Of a DNA stretch of 64,000 nt, positions 55,045 through 63,782 are shown one piece after another (position 1 is the stretch's first letter; each line of letters starts with the position of its first letter). Source of the stretch: Bacteroides fragilis. Lineage in GTDB: Bacteria; Bacteroidota; Bacteroidia; Bacteroidales; DTGW01. Location of the stretch: NCBI GenBank assembly GCA_945889005.1, contig CAMDBI010000001.1, forward strand, positions 1 through 64,000, given 5' to 3'. The notes beneath the pieces were generated by a model. It did no database searches. It was given only the letters and a program-made list of their open reading frames with translations, and had not been told where the DNA came from. The translations under genes were made by a program, and so were the position numbers.

Positions 55045-57870
55045 CTAAACCAAATATTTAATAAGCTTGCTAAGTAATAATTCGCGTTTAGTTGGTTTAC
55101 TCAAATAATCGATACAACCAGCATCAATCGCTTTTTGAAATTCGTCTTGAGCAGCATAAGCTGTTTGTGCAATAACTTTAATTTTTGGATTAGATTTTTT
55201 TATAATTCTTGTAGCTTCATAACCATTCATTCCGGGAAGTCGGATATCCATTAAAATTAAATCAATATTTTGGTTTTCGACAACCGCAATTGCTTTTTCG
55301 GCATTTGCAACAGATATGATATTTAACCCTTTACCCGACAGTATTTCATTCAAAAATTGAGCATTATAAAAATCATCTTCAACAATTAGAATAGTTTTAT
55401 TAGTGAACCTTAACTCTGAGTCATTTACAACTTCAATTGGTTCAATTGGTAAAAATTCGGACAAAATTAAAGGTATGGTAAAGTAAAAAGTAGTTCCCTT
55501 ATCAGGTAAAGATGTGAGCCACAATTTGCCTCCCAATAAATTGGTTAAACCCTTTACAATAGGGAGCCCCAAGCCGGTTCCACCAATATTTTTCGGCGAA
55601 CTATTACTAACTTGAGAAAAACGCTCAAAAATAAAATCGTGATTGTCGGGTGAAATACCAACACCCGTATCTGAAACATAAAACTCAATATAATTGTCTA
55701 AGATTTTATATCCACAATCTACAGAACCGAATTCAGTAAATTTGAACGAATTGCTTATTAAATTGATTAAAATTTGTTTAAGTTTTATTTTATCAGTTTT
55801 AATAATATATTTTGGCTCATGTTCGGAAATATGCATATTAAAAGCTAAATGCTGCTTTCCAATTTTATTTTGATAGGCAATAAAAAACATATTAAGTTCG
55901 GAAAACAAATCCTCGAGCTTACAAACTTCAATATTTAAAGTTAATTGACCCGATTCAATTTTTGCAATATCGAGTATATCGTTAATAATATCGAGCAAAT
56001 CGCGACAACGCTGATTGATAATACTCGAAAATTGTTCTAACTTTTGATTGTTACCATAATTATCGATTAATAAACTAGAAAAACCCATAATAGCATTCAT
56101 AGGAGTGCGTATCTCGTGACTCATATTTTGCAAAAAAGCTGTTTTTAGACGATCGCTTTCTTCGGCATGCTCTTTAGCTTTTATTAGATCTGATTCTAGC
56201 TTTTTTTGATCAGTTATGTCAAAGATATAATGTAGATAAAATTGATCATTTAAGGGGATCCAAATACAGCGGTAATATCGATCTTTGACAAAAACTTCTT
56301 TTTCGCTTGTTTCTTTTTTATTCCAAGCATCGCTTGCTAAACAGTAATCGCAATTTTCTTGGTTATGAAAACATGTTAAATGACAAGTATGACCAACTAA
56401 AGCACCAAAGTCTTCGGCATATTTATTCATTTTAACTATTTCACGAGTTTCATTTTTAATAATTAAAGCAATACAAGGCAAATTATCGATTAAAATAGAT
56501 ATATATTTCTCATTTTCTTTTATTTGTGTTATATCTCTAACATTTACAACTACTGCATTTATAAGAGGGTTATCTAAATAATTCTGAGCAAATGCTTCAT
56601 ACCATATATATCCTTTTGTTTTATGTATATGTCGATATTGAACCCTAAATGATTTATCTTTATTTTCGAGAATTTTATTCCAAGTATCGTAAACTATGTT
56701 TAAATCGTCGGGATGAATTACCTTATTGACAGGACCTTTTAACTCGTCAATTTCAAAACCTGTATCGCGAACAGCTGCGTTGCTAATATAAATTTGTTCA
56801 GCATTACTATTGATTAATACAAAAGCATCGTTCGAATTATTGATCATTAAACTAAACTTTTTCTCGTTTGATTCTGCTTGTAGCTTGGATTCATACAATT
56901 GTGAATTTGTTTGAAGTAACTCTTCATTTAGTTGGCAATATTCTTCATTTTGAGTTTCTATTTCATCAGTTTTTTCTTTAAGTAATAATTCTGAAATTTT
57001 TTTCTCAGTAATATCGGTATGCATACCAAACAATCTAACAACTTCTCCATTACTATTCAATAATGAAGAAGCACTGTTGTGAATCCAGCGGTAGGTTCCT
57101 ATTTTATGTCGAAAGCGAAATTCAATTGTAAAACTAGATACAGGATGCTTAATATTTTCATTTAAAATATGTAATGATCGTTCTTTATCGTCTGGATGAA
57201 GATGATTGACCCAAGTATCAAAAACATTATCCAATTCATGTTCCTCGTAACCTATTTGCCTCTTCCAAAGTGGAGAAAAATAAACTTCATTTTTTTCTAA
57301 ACTCCAATCCCATATACCTTGTTCAGAGGCATTTACAACTAATTGAAATCTTTCCTCGCTAATTTTTAACAATTGCTCCGCATTCTTACGAGAAGTAATG
57401 TCGTTAAATACAACAACCATATTTCCTGGTACAGTCTGAAAAGCCTTTACTTCGAATGCCCCTGTAATTAGATTGTCACTATAAGAAATATGTTCAGTTG
57501 ACCAAGGAATACCTTTTTCTGCTGTTTCTTTGTATCTATATGGAACTTCTGTAAGTTGAAGTGAAGGAAATGCTTCAATAATAGTTTTTCCAATAAATTG
57601 AGAGTGATCAATTTTAAGCAGGTTATTTGCAGCCTTATTAAATCCCTGAAAAATTAATTGATCTTCGCTATTAAGAGAATAAAAATAAATTCCTGAAAGT
57701 GAATTTTCTATAAAGTTTCTAAAAAGTACTTCACTATCATTTAATGCTTCATCTGTTGGATTTCTTATTAGATTAAATGAATCGACTTTTTCCTTAAGGG
57801 AATTGTATTTTTTCTGCAATTCAGTTAATTCAGATATAAGTTCTTCTTTTGATTTTTCAATTTGGTTCAT
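55045..57870 (-). CDS. Cytoplasmic multi-PAS hybrid histidine kinase with Cys-rich PAS
   Basis: 941 aa from the ATG at 57870 (the track start is a TTG two codons earlier). No membrane helix. An N-terminal coiled coil (about 3-40) precedes PAS domains at about 45-165, 170-295, 335-455 and 458-560. The last PAS contains C-x3-C-x6-C-x2-C (CHLTCFHNQENCDYC), which could bind a metal or haem. Then HisKA (FLQNMSHEIRTPMNAIMGF), HATPase (NLISNSFKFTEFG, DTGVGISPDN, GGTGLGLPIVKGL) and a receiver (ILIVEDDFYN, LILMDIRLPGMNGYEA). A redox or ligand signal is inference. Confidence 0.92.
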   Translation of the reverse strand: MNQIEKSKEELISELTELQKKYNSLKEKVDSFNLIRNPTDEALNDSEVLFRNFIENSLSGIYFYSLNSEDQLIFQGFNKAANNLLKIDHSQFIGKTIIEAFPSLQLTEVPYRYKETAEKGIPWSTEHISYSDNLITGAFEVKAFQTVPGNMVVVFNDITSRKNAEQLLKISEERFQLVVNASEQGIWDWSLEKNEVYFSPLWKRQIGYEEHELDNVFDTWVNHLHPDDKERSLHILNENIKHPVSSFTIEFRFRHKIGTYRWIHNSASSLLNSNGEVVRLFGMHTDITEKKISELLLKEKTDEIETQNEEYCQLNEELLQTNSQLYESKLQAESNEKKFSLMINNSNDAFVLINSNAEQIYISNAAVRDTGFEIDELKGPVNKVIHPDDLNIVYDTWNKILENKDKSFRVQYRHIHKTKGYIWYEAFAQNYLDNPLINAVVVNVRDITQIKENEKYISILIDNLPCIALIIKNETREIVKMNKYAEDFGALVGHTCHLTCFHNQENCDYCLASDAWNKKETSEKEVFVKDRYYRCIWIPLNDQFYLHYIFDITDQKKLESDLIKAKEHAEESDRLKTAFLQNMSHEIRTPMNAIMGFSSLLIDNYGNNQKLEQFSSIINQRCRDLLDIINDILDIAKIESGQLTLNIEVCKLEDLFSELNMFFIAYQNKIGKQHLAFNMHISEHEPKYIIKTDKIKLKQILINLISNSFKFTEFGSVDCGYKILDNYIEFYVSDTGVGISPDNHDFIFERFSQVSNSSPKNIGGTGLGLPIVKGLTNLLGGKLWLTSLPDKGTTFYFTIPLILSEFLPIEPIEVVNDSELRFTNKTILIVEDDFYNAQFLNEILSGKGLNIISVANAEKAIAVVENQNIDLILMDIRLPGMNGYEATRIIKKSNPKIKVIAQTAYAAQDEFQKAIDAGCIDYLSKPTKRELLLSKLIKYLV

Positions 57871-57923
57871 AATCAAAAAAACTAGTTGTTAATTCAATAA
57901 AATTAAAATATAATTTAAAATAA

Positions 57924-59744
57924 TTACAATTTTTTTAAATTTTTATTAATCTTAAAATAATCAAATACTATTAATGCCTTTGATTCGCCTATTACATTAG
58001 ATAACGATTTATAACTTGCTATTTTAATGTTATCTATAGTATTGAAATGAACAAATAATGTTTTAATGGTCTTTTCTCCTATTCCTTTTATTTCCGACAA
58101 TTCGGATTTAATAAAATTATTTGATCTTTTTTGCCTATGAAAAGTAATTCCAAAACGGTGAGCTTCGTTACGAATATGTTGAATTATTCGGAGGGTTTCA
58201 GATTTTTTGTCGATATAGAGGGGAATAGGATCATTTGGAAAAAAAATTTCTTCGAGACGTTTAGCAATTCCAATAATTGTTAACTTATTTGCTATTCCAA
58301 GCTCTTCGAGTATTTTAACAGCTGCCGAAAGTTGACCCTTTCCTCCGTCGACAATAATTAATTGAGGAAGCTCCTCTCCTTCTTCTTTAAGTCTTTTATA
58401 ACGTCGATAAATAACTTCCTCCATCGAAGCAAAATCGTTCGGTCCTTCTACAGTTTTAATATTAAAGTGTCTATAATCGTTTTTAAAAGGTTTCGCATTT
58501 CGAAACACAACACAAGCGGCTACAGGATTTGTGCCTTGAATATTAGAATTGTCGAAACACTCAATATGAAACGGTTGAACAGACATACGTAAATCGATGC
58601 GCATTCTTTCCAAAGTAATAAATGCAGGGTTTTCTGAATTTTTTTCGGAAAGTTTTTTATTTCTATCGAGAATAAAATATTTGAGATTTCGTTCCGATAG
58701 CTCGAGCAATTTAAATTTATCGCCCAACTTTGGAATTGAATATTTAACACCCTTTAATTTAATGTCTGGATAAAAAGGCACAATGACTTCGTTAGAATTG
58801 CTAAATAACCTAGCACGCACATCTGATATTACAGTTGAAAAAATTTCGTCATTTTCTTCATCTAGTTGAGCATGAACCTCGACAGTATGAGATTGAACTA
58901 TTGATCCATTAACAATACGCAAATAATTAATAAAAACAATATTATTATCTTTCAAAAAACTAAAAACATCGACATTATTAATATCCGAATTTACGATAGT
59001 CGATTTACTTTGGTACTTCTCGAGTAAAACTATTTTTTCCTTAATTAAAGCAGCTTCTTCAAACTTAAGGTCGTTGGCATTTTTGTTCATTAAATCAATT
59101 AAAAAAGCTTTTAAACCCGACAAATTACCTTTAATAATACTTTTAATAAGATCAATATTAGTGTTATATTCACTTAAAGTAATACGTCCTTCGCAAGGAG
59201 CTTTACAATTTCCTATATGATACTCAAGACAAACCTTATATTTATTTGAATGTATATTATATTCTGTTAGATCATAATTACAAGTTCGAAGAGGAAATAA
59301 TTTGCGAATAAATTCCAAAAGAGTTTTAACCATAAGACCAGAAGTAAAAGGTCCAAAATAAAAAGATCCATCTTGAATCACATTTCGAGTAGAAAATACA
59401 CGAGGATAAAGTTCATTTTTTATACATATCCATGGAAAAGTCTTATCGTCTTTGAGTAAAATATTGTATCGGGGTTGGTATTTTTTAATTAAGTTGTTTT
59501 CAAGTAAAAGGGCATCGCTCTCGGAATCGACTACCAAAAATTTAATATCAACAATTTTAGACACTAAAATCCTTAATTTGCCGTTATCAAAATGTTCTTT
59601 ATTAAAGTAAGAAGAAACACGTTTTTTGAGATTTTTAGCTTTTCCAATATATATGATAGTACCTTCTTTGTCGAAATATTGGTAAATACCCGGCTTATCG
59701 GGAAGGTTGGATATAGTTGTTTTTATGTAATTTGATGTTGACAT
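57924..59744 (-). CDS. uvrC: Excinuclease ABC subunit C
   Basis: 606 aa from the ATG at 59744 (MSTSNYIKTTISNLPDKPG; the track start adds 23 residues). GIY-YIG nuclease LPDKPGIYQYFDKEGTIIYIGKAKNLKKRVSSYF (3' incision), a Cys segment CLEYHIGNCKAPCEG, UVR coiled coil (FEEAALIKEKIVLLEKYQ), RNase-H-like 5' nuclease (ECFDNSNIQGTNPVA, VDGGKGQLSAA) and C-terminal HhH (SEIKGIGEKTIKTLF). It makes the dual incision in nucleotide excision repair. Confidence 0.97.
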   Translation of the reverse strand: MSTSNYIKTTISNLPDKPGIYQYFDKEGTIIYIGKAKNLKKRVSSYFNKEHFDNGKLRILVSKIVDIKFLVVDSESDALLLENNLIKKYQPRYNILLKDDKTFPWICIKNELYPRVFSTRNVIQDGSFYFGPFTSGLMVKTLLEFIRKLFPLRTCNYDLTEYNIHSNKYKVCLEYHIGNCKAPCEGRITLSEYNTNIDLIKSIIKGNLSGLKAFLIDLMNKNANDLKFEEAALIKEKIVLLEKYQSKSTIVNSDINNVDVFSFLKDNNIVFINYLRIVNGSIVQSHTVEVHAQLDEENDEIFSTVISDVRARLFSNSNEVIVPFYPDIKLKGVKYSIPKLGDKFKLLELSERNLKYFILDRNKKLSEKNSENPAFITLERMRIDLRMSVQPFHIECFDNSNIQGTNPVAACVVFRNAKPFKNDYRHFNIKTVEGPNDFASMEEVIYRRYKRLKEEGEELPQLIIVDGGKGQLSAAVKILEELGIANKLTIIGIAKRLEEIFFPNDPIPLYIDKKSETLRIIQHIRNEAHRFGITFHRQKRSNNFIKSELSEIKGIGEKTIKTLFVHFNTIDNIKIASYKSLSNVIGESKALIVFDYFKINKNLKKL

Positions 59745-59900
59745 ATAGAAAAAAATAAAACAAATATACATACTATTGACAACTACCTTAGCCTTTGAAT
59801 TCCATCTGTACACATTGGCTCCACAAGGTATGCGAAAGTGAATTCTTTGGTCACCAAGTGCCCTTCGGCTACGCTCAGGGAGAGTGAAATATATACTCTA
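59745..59900. other. uvrC upstream gap with REP-like words
   Basis: 156 bp. Holds tcaccaagtgcccttcggct and acgctcaggg (59851-59882), a single unit of the repeat family at 60.5-60.9 kb. No gene seen. Confidence 0.5.
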
Positions 59901-60071
59901 GGACATGTCTAAAAACTGCTTTTTAGCTACGTTGAGCCCTTCGGAGTTCTTTGTTGGACTTCATTTTTAAACTCCTCACTTCGACTTTAGCTCAGTGTAA
60001 CTCATTTACAGTAGTAAACTCCGGGTTTATAAAATCGTCCGCCTCAAAAAATTGAGTTTTTAGAGAAGCCC
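59901..60071 (+). mobile_element. MITE-like element A, copy 3
   Basis: 171 bp with termini GGACATGTCTAAAAACT (59901-59917) and AGTTTTTAGAGAAGCCC (60055-60071). CTCTA lies just outside both ends (59896-59900 and 60071-60075, with one base ambiguous), a possible 5-bp target duplication. The right-hand CTCTA contains the stop codon of the GIY-YIG gene. Confidence 0.85.
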
Positions 60072-60072
60072 T

Positions 60073-60402
60073 CTAAGGTAACCGAGCGGAGTCGAGGTAA
60101 ATATTTCTTTTTGAATTTGTATTATTTTCACATTGAGAAAATTCCTTAAGTTTATCGATACTTCCATTAATTAATGCTTGTTTTTTTTTATGGCTCCAAC
60201 CTTGAATTTGTTTTTCTCTTAGAAAAGCTTCATCAATTCTAAAAAATTCTTCTGAATAAACAAGCTTAACAGGCAAATTCTTTCTAGTAAAATTAGCGCC
60301 CTCTCCCATCATATGTTGTTGAAGTCGCAAATCGAGATTATTTGTACTACCTGTATAATAAGTTCCATTGGCACATTCGAGAATATAAATAAATGCTTTC
60401 AT
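60073..60402 (-). CDS. GIY-YIG nuclease-domain protein (UPF0213-like) with repeat-derived tail
   Basis: 109 aa. The core (about 1-85) has FIYILECANGTYYTGSTNNLDLRLQQH, the GIY-YIG-type start, VYSEEFFRIDEAFLREKQIQGWSHKKKQALI. Proteins of this family are about 80-100 aa. The last ~10 residues (YLDSARLP) are read from the REP word accgagcggagtcgaggta, and the TAG lies in the flanking repeat of MITE copy 3. The cellular role of UPF0213 is unknown. Confidence 0.85.
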   Translation of the reverse strand: MKAFIYILECANGTYYTGSTNNLDLRLQQHMMGEGANFTRKNLPVKLVYSEEFFRIDEAFLREKQIQGWSHKKKQALINGSIDKLKEFSQCENNTNSKRNIYLDSARLP

Positions 60403-60489
60403 ATAAATCTACAAATTACAAAACTAAAGTAAAAATTATTATTTAAAATTCTCACTTAGACAACACTCTGAAAACAGTTAAATCGAGTG

Positions 60490-60905
60490 TTTGGGTCACC
60501 GAGCGGAGTCGAGGTGATTTACTACAAAACCCTTCGACTGCGCTCAGGGTACGGATGATTCGAGCGTTACGGTCACCGAGCGCCCTTCGACTACGTTCAG
60601 GGTACAGACGATAAAGTGTCCGGTCACCGAGCGGAGTCGAGGTGATTTACTACAAAACCCTTCGGCTGCGCTCATGGAACGGATGATTAAATGTTCGGTC
60701 ACCGAGCGCCCTTCGGCTACGCTCAGGGAGCGGATGATTAAGTGTCCGGTCACCGAGCGCCCTTCGACTACGCTCAGGGTACAGACGATAAAGTGTCCGG
60801 TCACCGAGCGGAGTCGAGGTGACTTACTACAAAACCCTTCGACTGCGCTCAGGGAACAGATGACTCGAGCGTTTGGGACAGCGAGCGGATTCGAGGTGCC
60901 AGTTA
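60490..60905. repeat. Dense array of REP-like hairpin units
   Basis: GGTCACCGAGCG occurs at 60494, 60571, 60622, 60697, 60748 and 60799, plus a degenerate copy at 60875 (spacings 77, 51, 75, 51, 51, 76). Two unit types occur. The long one has gagcggagtcgaggtgattt...cccttcgactgcgctcaggg, the two arms nearly complementary. The short one keeps only cccttcgactacgctcaggg. Track ORFs here (60544-60951, 60674-60985) are repeat artefacts. Confidence 0.9.
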
Positions 60906-60919
60906 AAGCATTACTTAAA

Positions 60920-60935
60920 TGTTCCACGTGGAACA
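60920..60935. promoter_or_regulatory. parS-like ParB-binding palindrome, site 1
   Basis: TGTTCCACGTGGAACA, a perfect 16-bp palindrome of the widely conserved chromosomal parS type (consensus TGTTtCACGTGaAACA). 38 bp start-to-start from an identical site. Confidence 0.85.
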
Positions 60936-60957
60936 TAGTAAAAATAGCCATTTGGAG

Positions 60958-60973
60958 TGTTCCACGTGGAACA
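60958..60973. promoter_or_regulatory. parS-like ParB-binding palindrome, site 2
   Basis: Second identical TGTTCCACGTGGAACA. Its last base is adjacent to the mnmG stop codon (60974). Chromosomal parS sites cluster near the replication origin, and mnmG (gidA) is a common origin-side gene; parA/parB are not in the window. Confidence 0.85.
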
Positions 60974-62845
60974 TTATCGACCTAAATGAATGAGTAGAAC
61001 GTTTATATCTGATGGGGATACGCCGGGAATGCGAGATGCTTGTCCAATAGTTGTAGGTTTAATTTTTTTAAACTTTATTCTAGCTTCGGTTGAAAGTGAT
61101 TGTAAAGAACTAAAATCGAAACTATCGCTTATTTTAATTTCTTCTAATCTCAATAGTTTGTCGGCAATTAATTGCTCTTTATGTATGTATCCGCTGTATT
61201 TAATGTTAATTTCGATTGAATCTAAAACTTCACTTTGTAAGTCGCCATAACTTTTTAGAGGTGCTTGTAGTGACTTAAATTGATCGACCAACATTTGAAT
61301 ATTAATTTGTGGCCTCGATAATATATCGATTAGTTTTGATTTAGATTTTACGGTAGTTGTATTGGCACGTTCTAAAATAGGATTAATTCGTTCGGGTGTT
61401 GTGAATTTATTATTTAAAATAGTAAAATACTCATGAATAAACTTTTTCTTCGATAAAAACAATTCATATCGCTCTTTTTGAACCAATCCTATTTGATAAG
61501 CTTTTTCGGTTAATCGTTCGTCGGCATTGTCTTGTCTAAGTAAAATTCTATATTCAGCTCTAGAAGTAAACATACGGTATGGTTCATCTACTCCTTTAGT
61601 GACCAAATCGTCTATTAAAACTCCAATATAAGCTTCGTTTCTTTTTAAAATAAACTCATTTTTGCTATTAATTAACAAATGAGCATTAATACCAGCGATT
61701 AGACCTTGAGCTGCTGCTTCTTCGTATCCTGTTGTTCCGTTAATTTGTCCTGCAAAAAAAAGGTTTTGTACTAATTTAGTTTCTAAAGTATGTTTTAATT
61801 GCGTAGGTGGATAATAATCGTATTCGATAGCATAACCTGGACGAAATATCTTGACATATTCCAAACCTTTAATAGCTCGTAAAGCCTTGTATTGTATATC
61901 CCAAGGTAAAGAACTAGAAAAACCATTGATATAATATTCGTTTGTATTTTCGCCTTCTGGTTCTAGGAACAATTGATGGCTATCTTTAGAACTAAATGTT
62001 ACAATCTTATCTTCAATACTTGGACAATATCGTGGACCTACTCCTTTAATTATTCCTGCATAAAGTGGAGAGTCTTTAAAACCCCTTTCTAATATAGAAT
62101 GAACTGCAGAACTTGTATAAACAAAATGACAAGGTTTTTGGACAGTACTTACTCCGTGATTAAAAAGAAAAGAAAATTTTCCAGTTTCATCGGCACTTTG
62201 AGATTCGAGCAAAGAAAAATCGATAGATCGACCATCGAGACGAGCTGGAGTACCCGTTTTCATTCGACCTACTTCAAAACCATATATTTTTAATTGATCT
62301 GAAATACCAATTGAAGCAGGTTCTGAAATTCTGCCTCCTACAATAGTATTTCGTCCTATGTGCATTAATCCATTGTCGAAAGTTCCAGTTGTAAGTATAA
62401 CTGATTTGGCATAAAATGTAACACCTATTTGAGTAGTAACACCTTTTACAACATTGTCTTCTAAAACAAGTGAAACAACATTGTCTTGCCAAAAATCTAA
62501 ATTTTTAATTGATTCGAGTATATTACGCCACTCTATAGAAAATTTAACTCTATCGCATTGTGCTCTTGGACTCCACATTGCAGGACCTTTTGACAAATTG
62601 AGCATACGAAATTGAATCATCGAACGATCGGTAACTATACCGGTATATCCACCCATAGCATCAATTTCGCGAACAATCTGACCCTTTGCTATACCACCAA
62701 TAGCAGGATTGCATGACATTTGGCCAAATTTTGTCATATCCATTGTAATTAACAATGTATTTGATCCAAGATTTGCAGCAGCTGAAGCAGCTTCGCAACC
62801 TGCATGACCTCCACCTACAACAATTACATCATAATATTGAATCAT
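60974..62845 (-). CDS. mnmG: tRNA U34 carboxymethylaminomethyl synthase subunit MnmG (GidA)
   Basis: 623 aa. FAD loop VIVVGGGHAGCEAASAAANLG, then MSCNPAIGGIAKGQIVREIDAMGG (with the catalytic Cys block), MKTGTPARLDG, GQINGTTGYEEAAAQGLIAGINA and the C-terminal helical MnmE/tRNA-binding part ending GVSPSDINVLLIHLGR. With MnmE it modifies wobble uridine of several tRNAs. Downstream gene of the ybeY group, 32 bp apart. Confidence 0.98.
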   Translation of the reverse strand: MIQYYDVIVVGGGHAGCEAASAAANLGSNTLLITMDMTKFGQMSCNPAIGGIAKGQIVREIDAMGGYTGIVTDRSMIQFRMLNLSKGPAMWSPRAQCDRVKFSIEWRNILESIKNLDFWQDNVVSLVLEDNVVKGVTTQIGVTFYAKSVILTTGTFDNGLMHIGRNTIVGGRISEPASIGISDQLKIYGFEVGRMKTGTPARLDGRSIDFSLLESQSADETGKFSFLFNHGVSTVQKPCHFVYTSSAVHSILERGFKDSPLYAGIIKGVGPRYCPSIEDKIVTFSSKDSHQLFLEPEGENTNEYYINGFSSSLPWDIQYKALRAIKGLEYVKIFRPGYAIEYDYYPPTQLKHTLETKLVQNLFFAGQINGTTGYEEAAAQGLIAGINAHLLINSKNEFILKRNEAYIGVLIDDLVTKGVDEPYRMFTSRAEYRILLRQDNADERLTEKAYQIGLVQKERYELFLSKKKFIHEYFTILNNKFTTPERINPILERANTTTVKSKSKLIDILSRPQINIQMLVDQFKSLQAPLKSYGDLQSEVLDSIEINIKYSGYIHKEQLIADKLLRLEEIKISDSFDFSSLQSLSTEARIKFKKIKPTTIGQASRIPGVSPSDINVLLIHLGR

Positions 62846-62877
62846 ACAATAAATAAAAGTAATATTGATTAAATTAT

Positions 62878-63306
62878 TTAAAATTGAGAAGTTTTAAAAA
62901 TATTTAAAGCTTCATCTTCTTTAGAACGCATAATAAGCTGTTCTTGTTCACTAGAATCGTTGAAACCAATTAAATGAAGAATTCCATGAATAATAACTCG
63001 ATTCATTTCATCTTCTCTAGTGGTATTGTATAAAACACTATTTTTAAAAACAATTTCTGAACAAATAAAAATATCACCTGATATTATATTATTGGTACAA
63101 TAATCGAATGTAATGATATCTGTAGGATAATAGTGCTTAAGATATGTATTATTAATTTCAATAATTTCATTGATAGATACAAAAATAAAATTAATTGAAC
63201 CAGATTTCTTGGAATATAAATTAATAATTTTTATAATCCAGCTCCTAATTTTTAACTTGGACTTTAAAGTAAAATTTTGATCTTCTATATTAAAAGAAAT
63301 TGACAC
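62878..63306 (-). CDS. ybeY: Endoribonuclease / rRNA maturation factor YbeY
   Basis: 142 aa with a GTG start in a TAGTG overlap with the preceding gene's stop. Metal motif HGILHLIGFND: two His are present, but the third position of H-x3-H-x5-H is Asp, as I recall for Bacteroidota homologues. TDIITFDYC and SGDIFICSEIV are the other signatures. It processes rRNA 3' ends and takes part in ribosome quality control. Confidence 0.93.
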   Translation of the reverse strand: MSISFNIEDQNFTLKSKLKIRSWIIKIINLYSKKSGSINFIFVSINEIIEINNTYLKHYYPTDIITFDYCTNNIISGDIFICSEIVFKNSVLYNTTREDEMNRVIIHGILHLIGFNDSSEQEQLIMRSKEDEALNIFKTSQF

Positions 63307-63701
63307 TAAAGCTTAAAATGAATTTCTACATAAGCTCCGTTTTTTTCGAAAATAACATTGTCTGATAATTTTCTCATTAAAAATACTCCACGACCTGAAA
63401 TATTTTCGATATTTTCGGGAGATGTAGGATCAGGTATATTAGAATAATCAAAACCTGGACCTTCGTCTTCCATCGATATTATTAAATGAGTATTATTAGA
63501 AATTGCTTTTATAATAACATTCTTTTTTTCATCTAATTTATTTCCATGAACTATTGCATTATTAGCGGCTTCTAACATTGCTATAAGAACATTTCCATAT
63601 AGTTCTGAGCTTAACTTTACATCAGAAGATATTTGATCGATAAACTTTTCAATGTGTCTAAGATTATCGATTTTTGCAGAAACTATTAGTTCTTTTTCCA
63701 T
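63306..63701 (-). CDS. RsbW-like serine kinase / anti-sigma (HATPase_c_2) protein
   Basis: 131 aa. A GHKL ATPase of the anti-sigma type: AMLEAANNAIVHGNK (N box), MEDEGPGFDYSNIP (G1), ISGRGVFLMRKLSDNV (G2). Family members phosphorylate STAS anti-anti-sigma proteins or bind sigma factors. No STAS, phosphatase or sigma gene is adjacent. It overlaps ybeY by one base, so they are coupled. Confidence 0.88.
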   Translation of the reverse strand: MEKELIVSAKIDNLRHIEKFIDQISSDVKLSSELYGNVLIAMLEAANNAIVHGNKLDEKKNVIIKAISNNTHLIISMEDEGPGFDYSNIPDPTSPENIENISGRGVFLMRKLSDNVIFEKNGAYVEIHFKL

Positions 63702-63782
63702 TTTATTGAAATCTTATTTTTTTATAAAATTAATAAATTTTAATTTATACTGAAAATATTATAAAATAGTTTCTAAAAAATA

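Noticed and set aside
60490-60905. CRISPR array, because of regular 51/76-bp spacing of a conserved word
   Set aside because: The material between copies is itself repeated and palindromic rather than unique, the period is irregular and no cas gene is near.
60544-60985. Overlapping ORFs on both strands with repeated peptides (SVVEGRSVTGHL and similar)
   Set aside because: They are translations of the REP-like array; periodic peptides simply mirror the DNA repeats.
62878-63306. Inactive YbeY because the third metal His is replaced by Asp
   Set aside because: The HGxLHLxGxxD form is, as far as I recall, the usual one in Bacteroidota, and Asp can bind metal.
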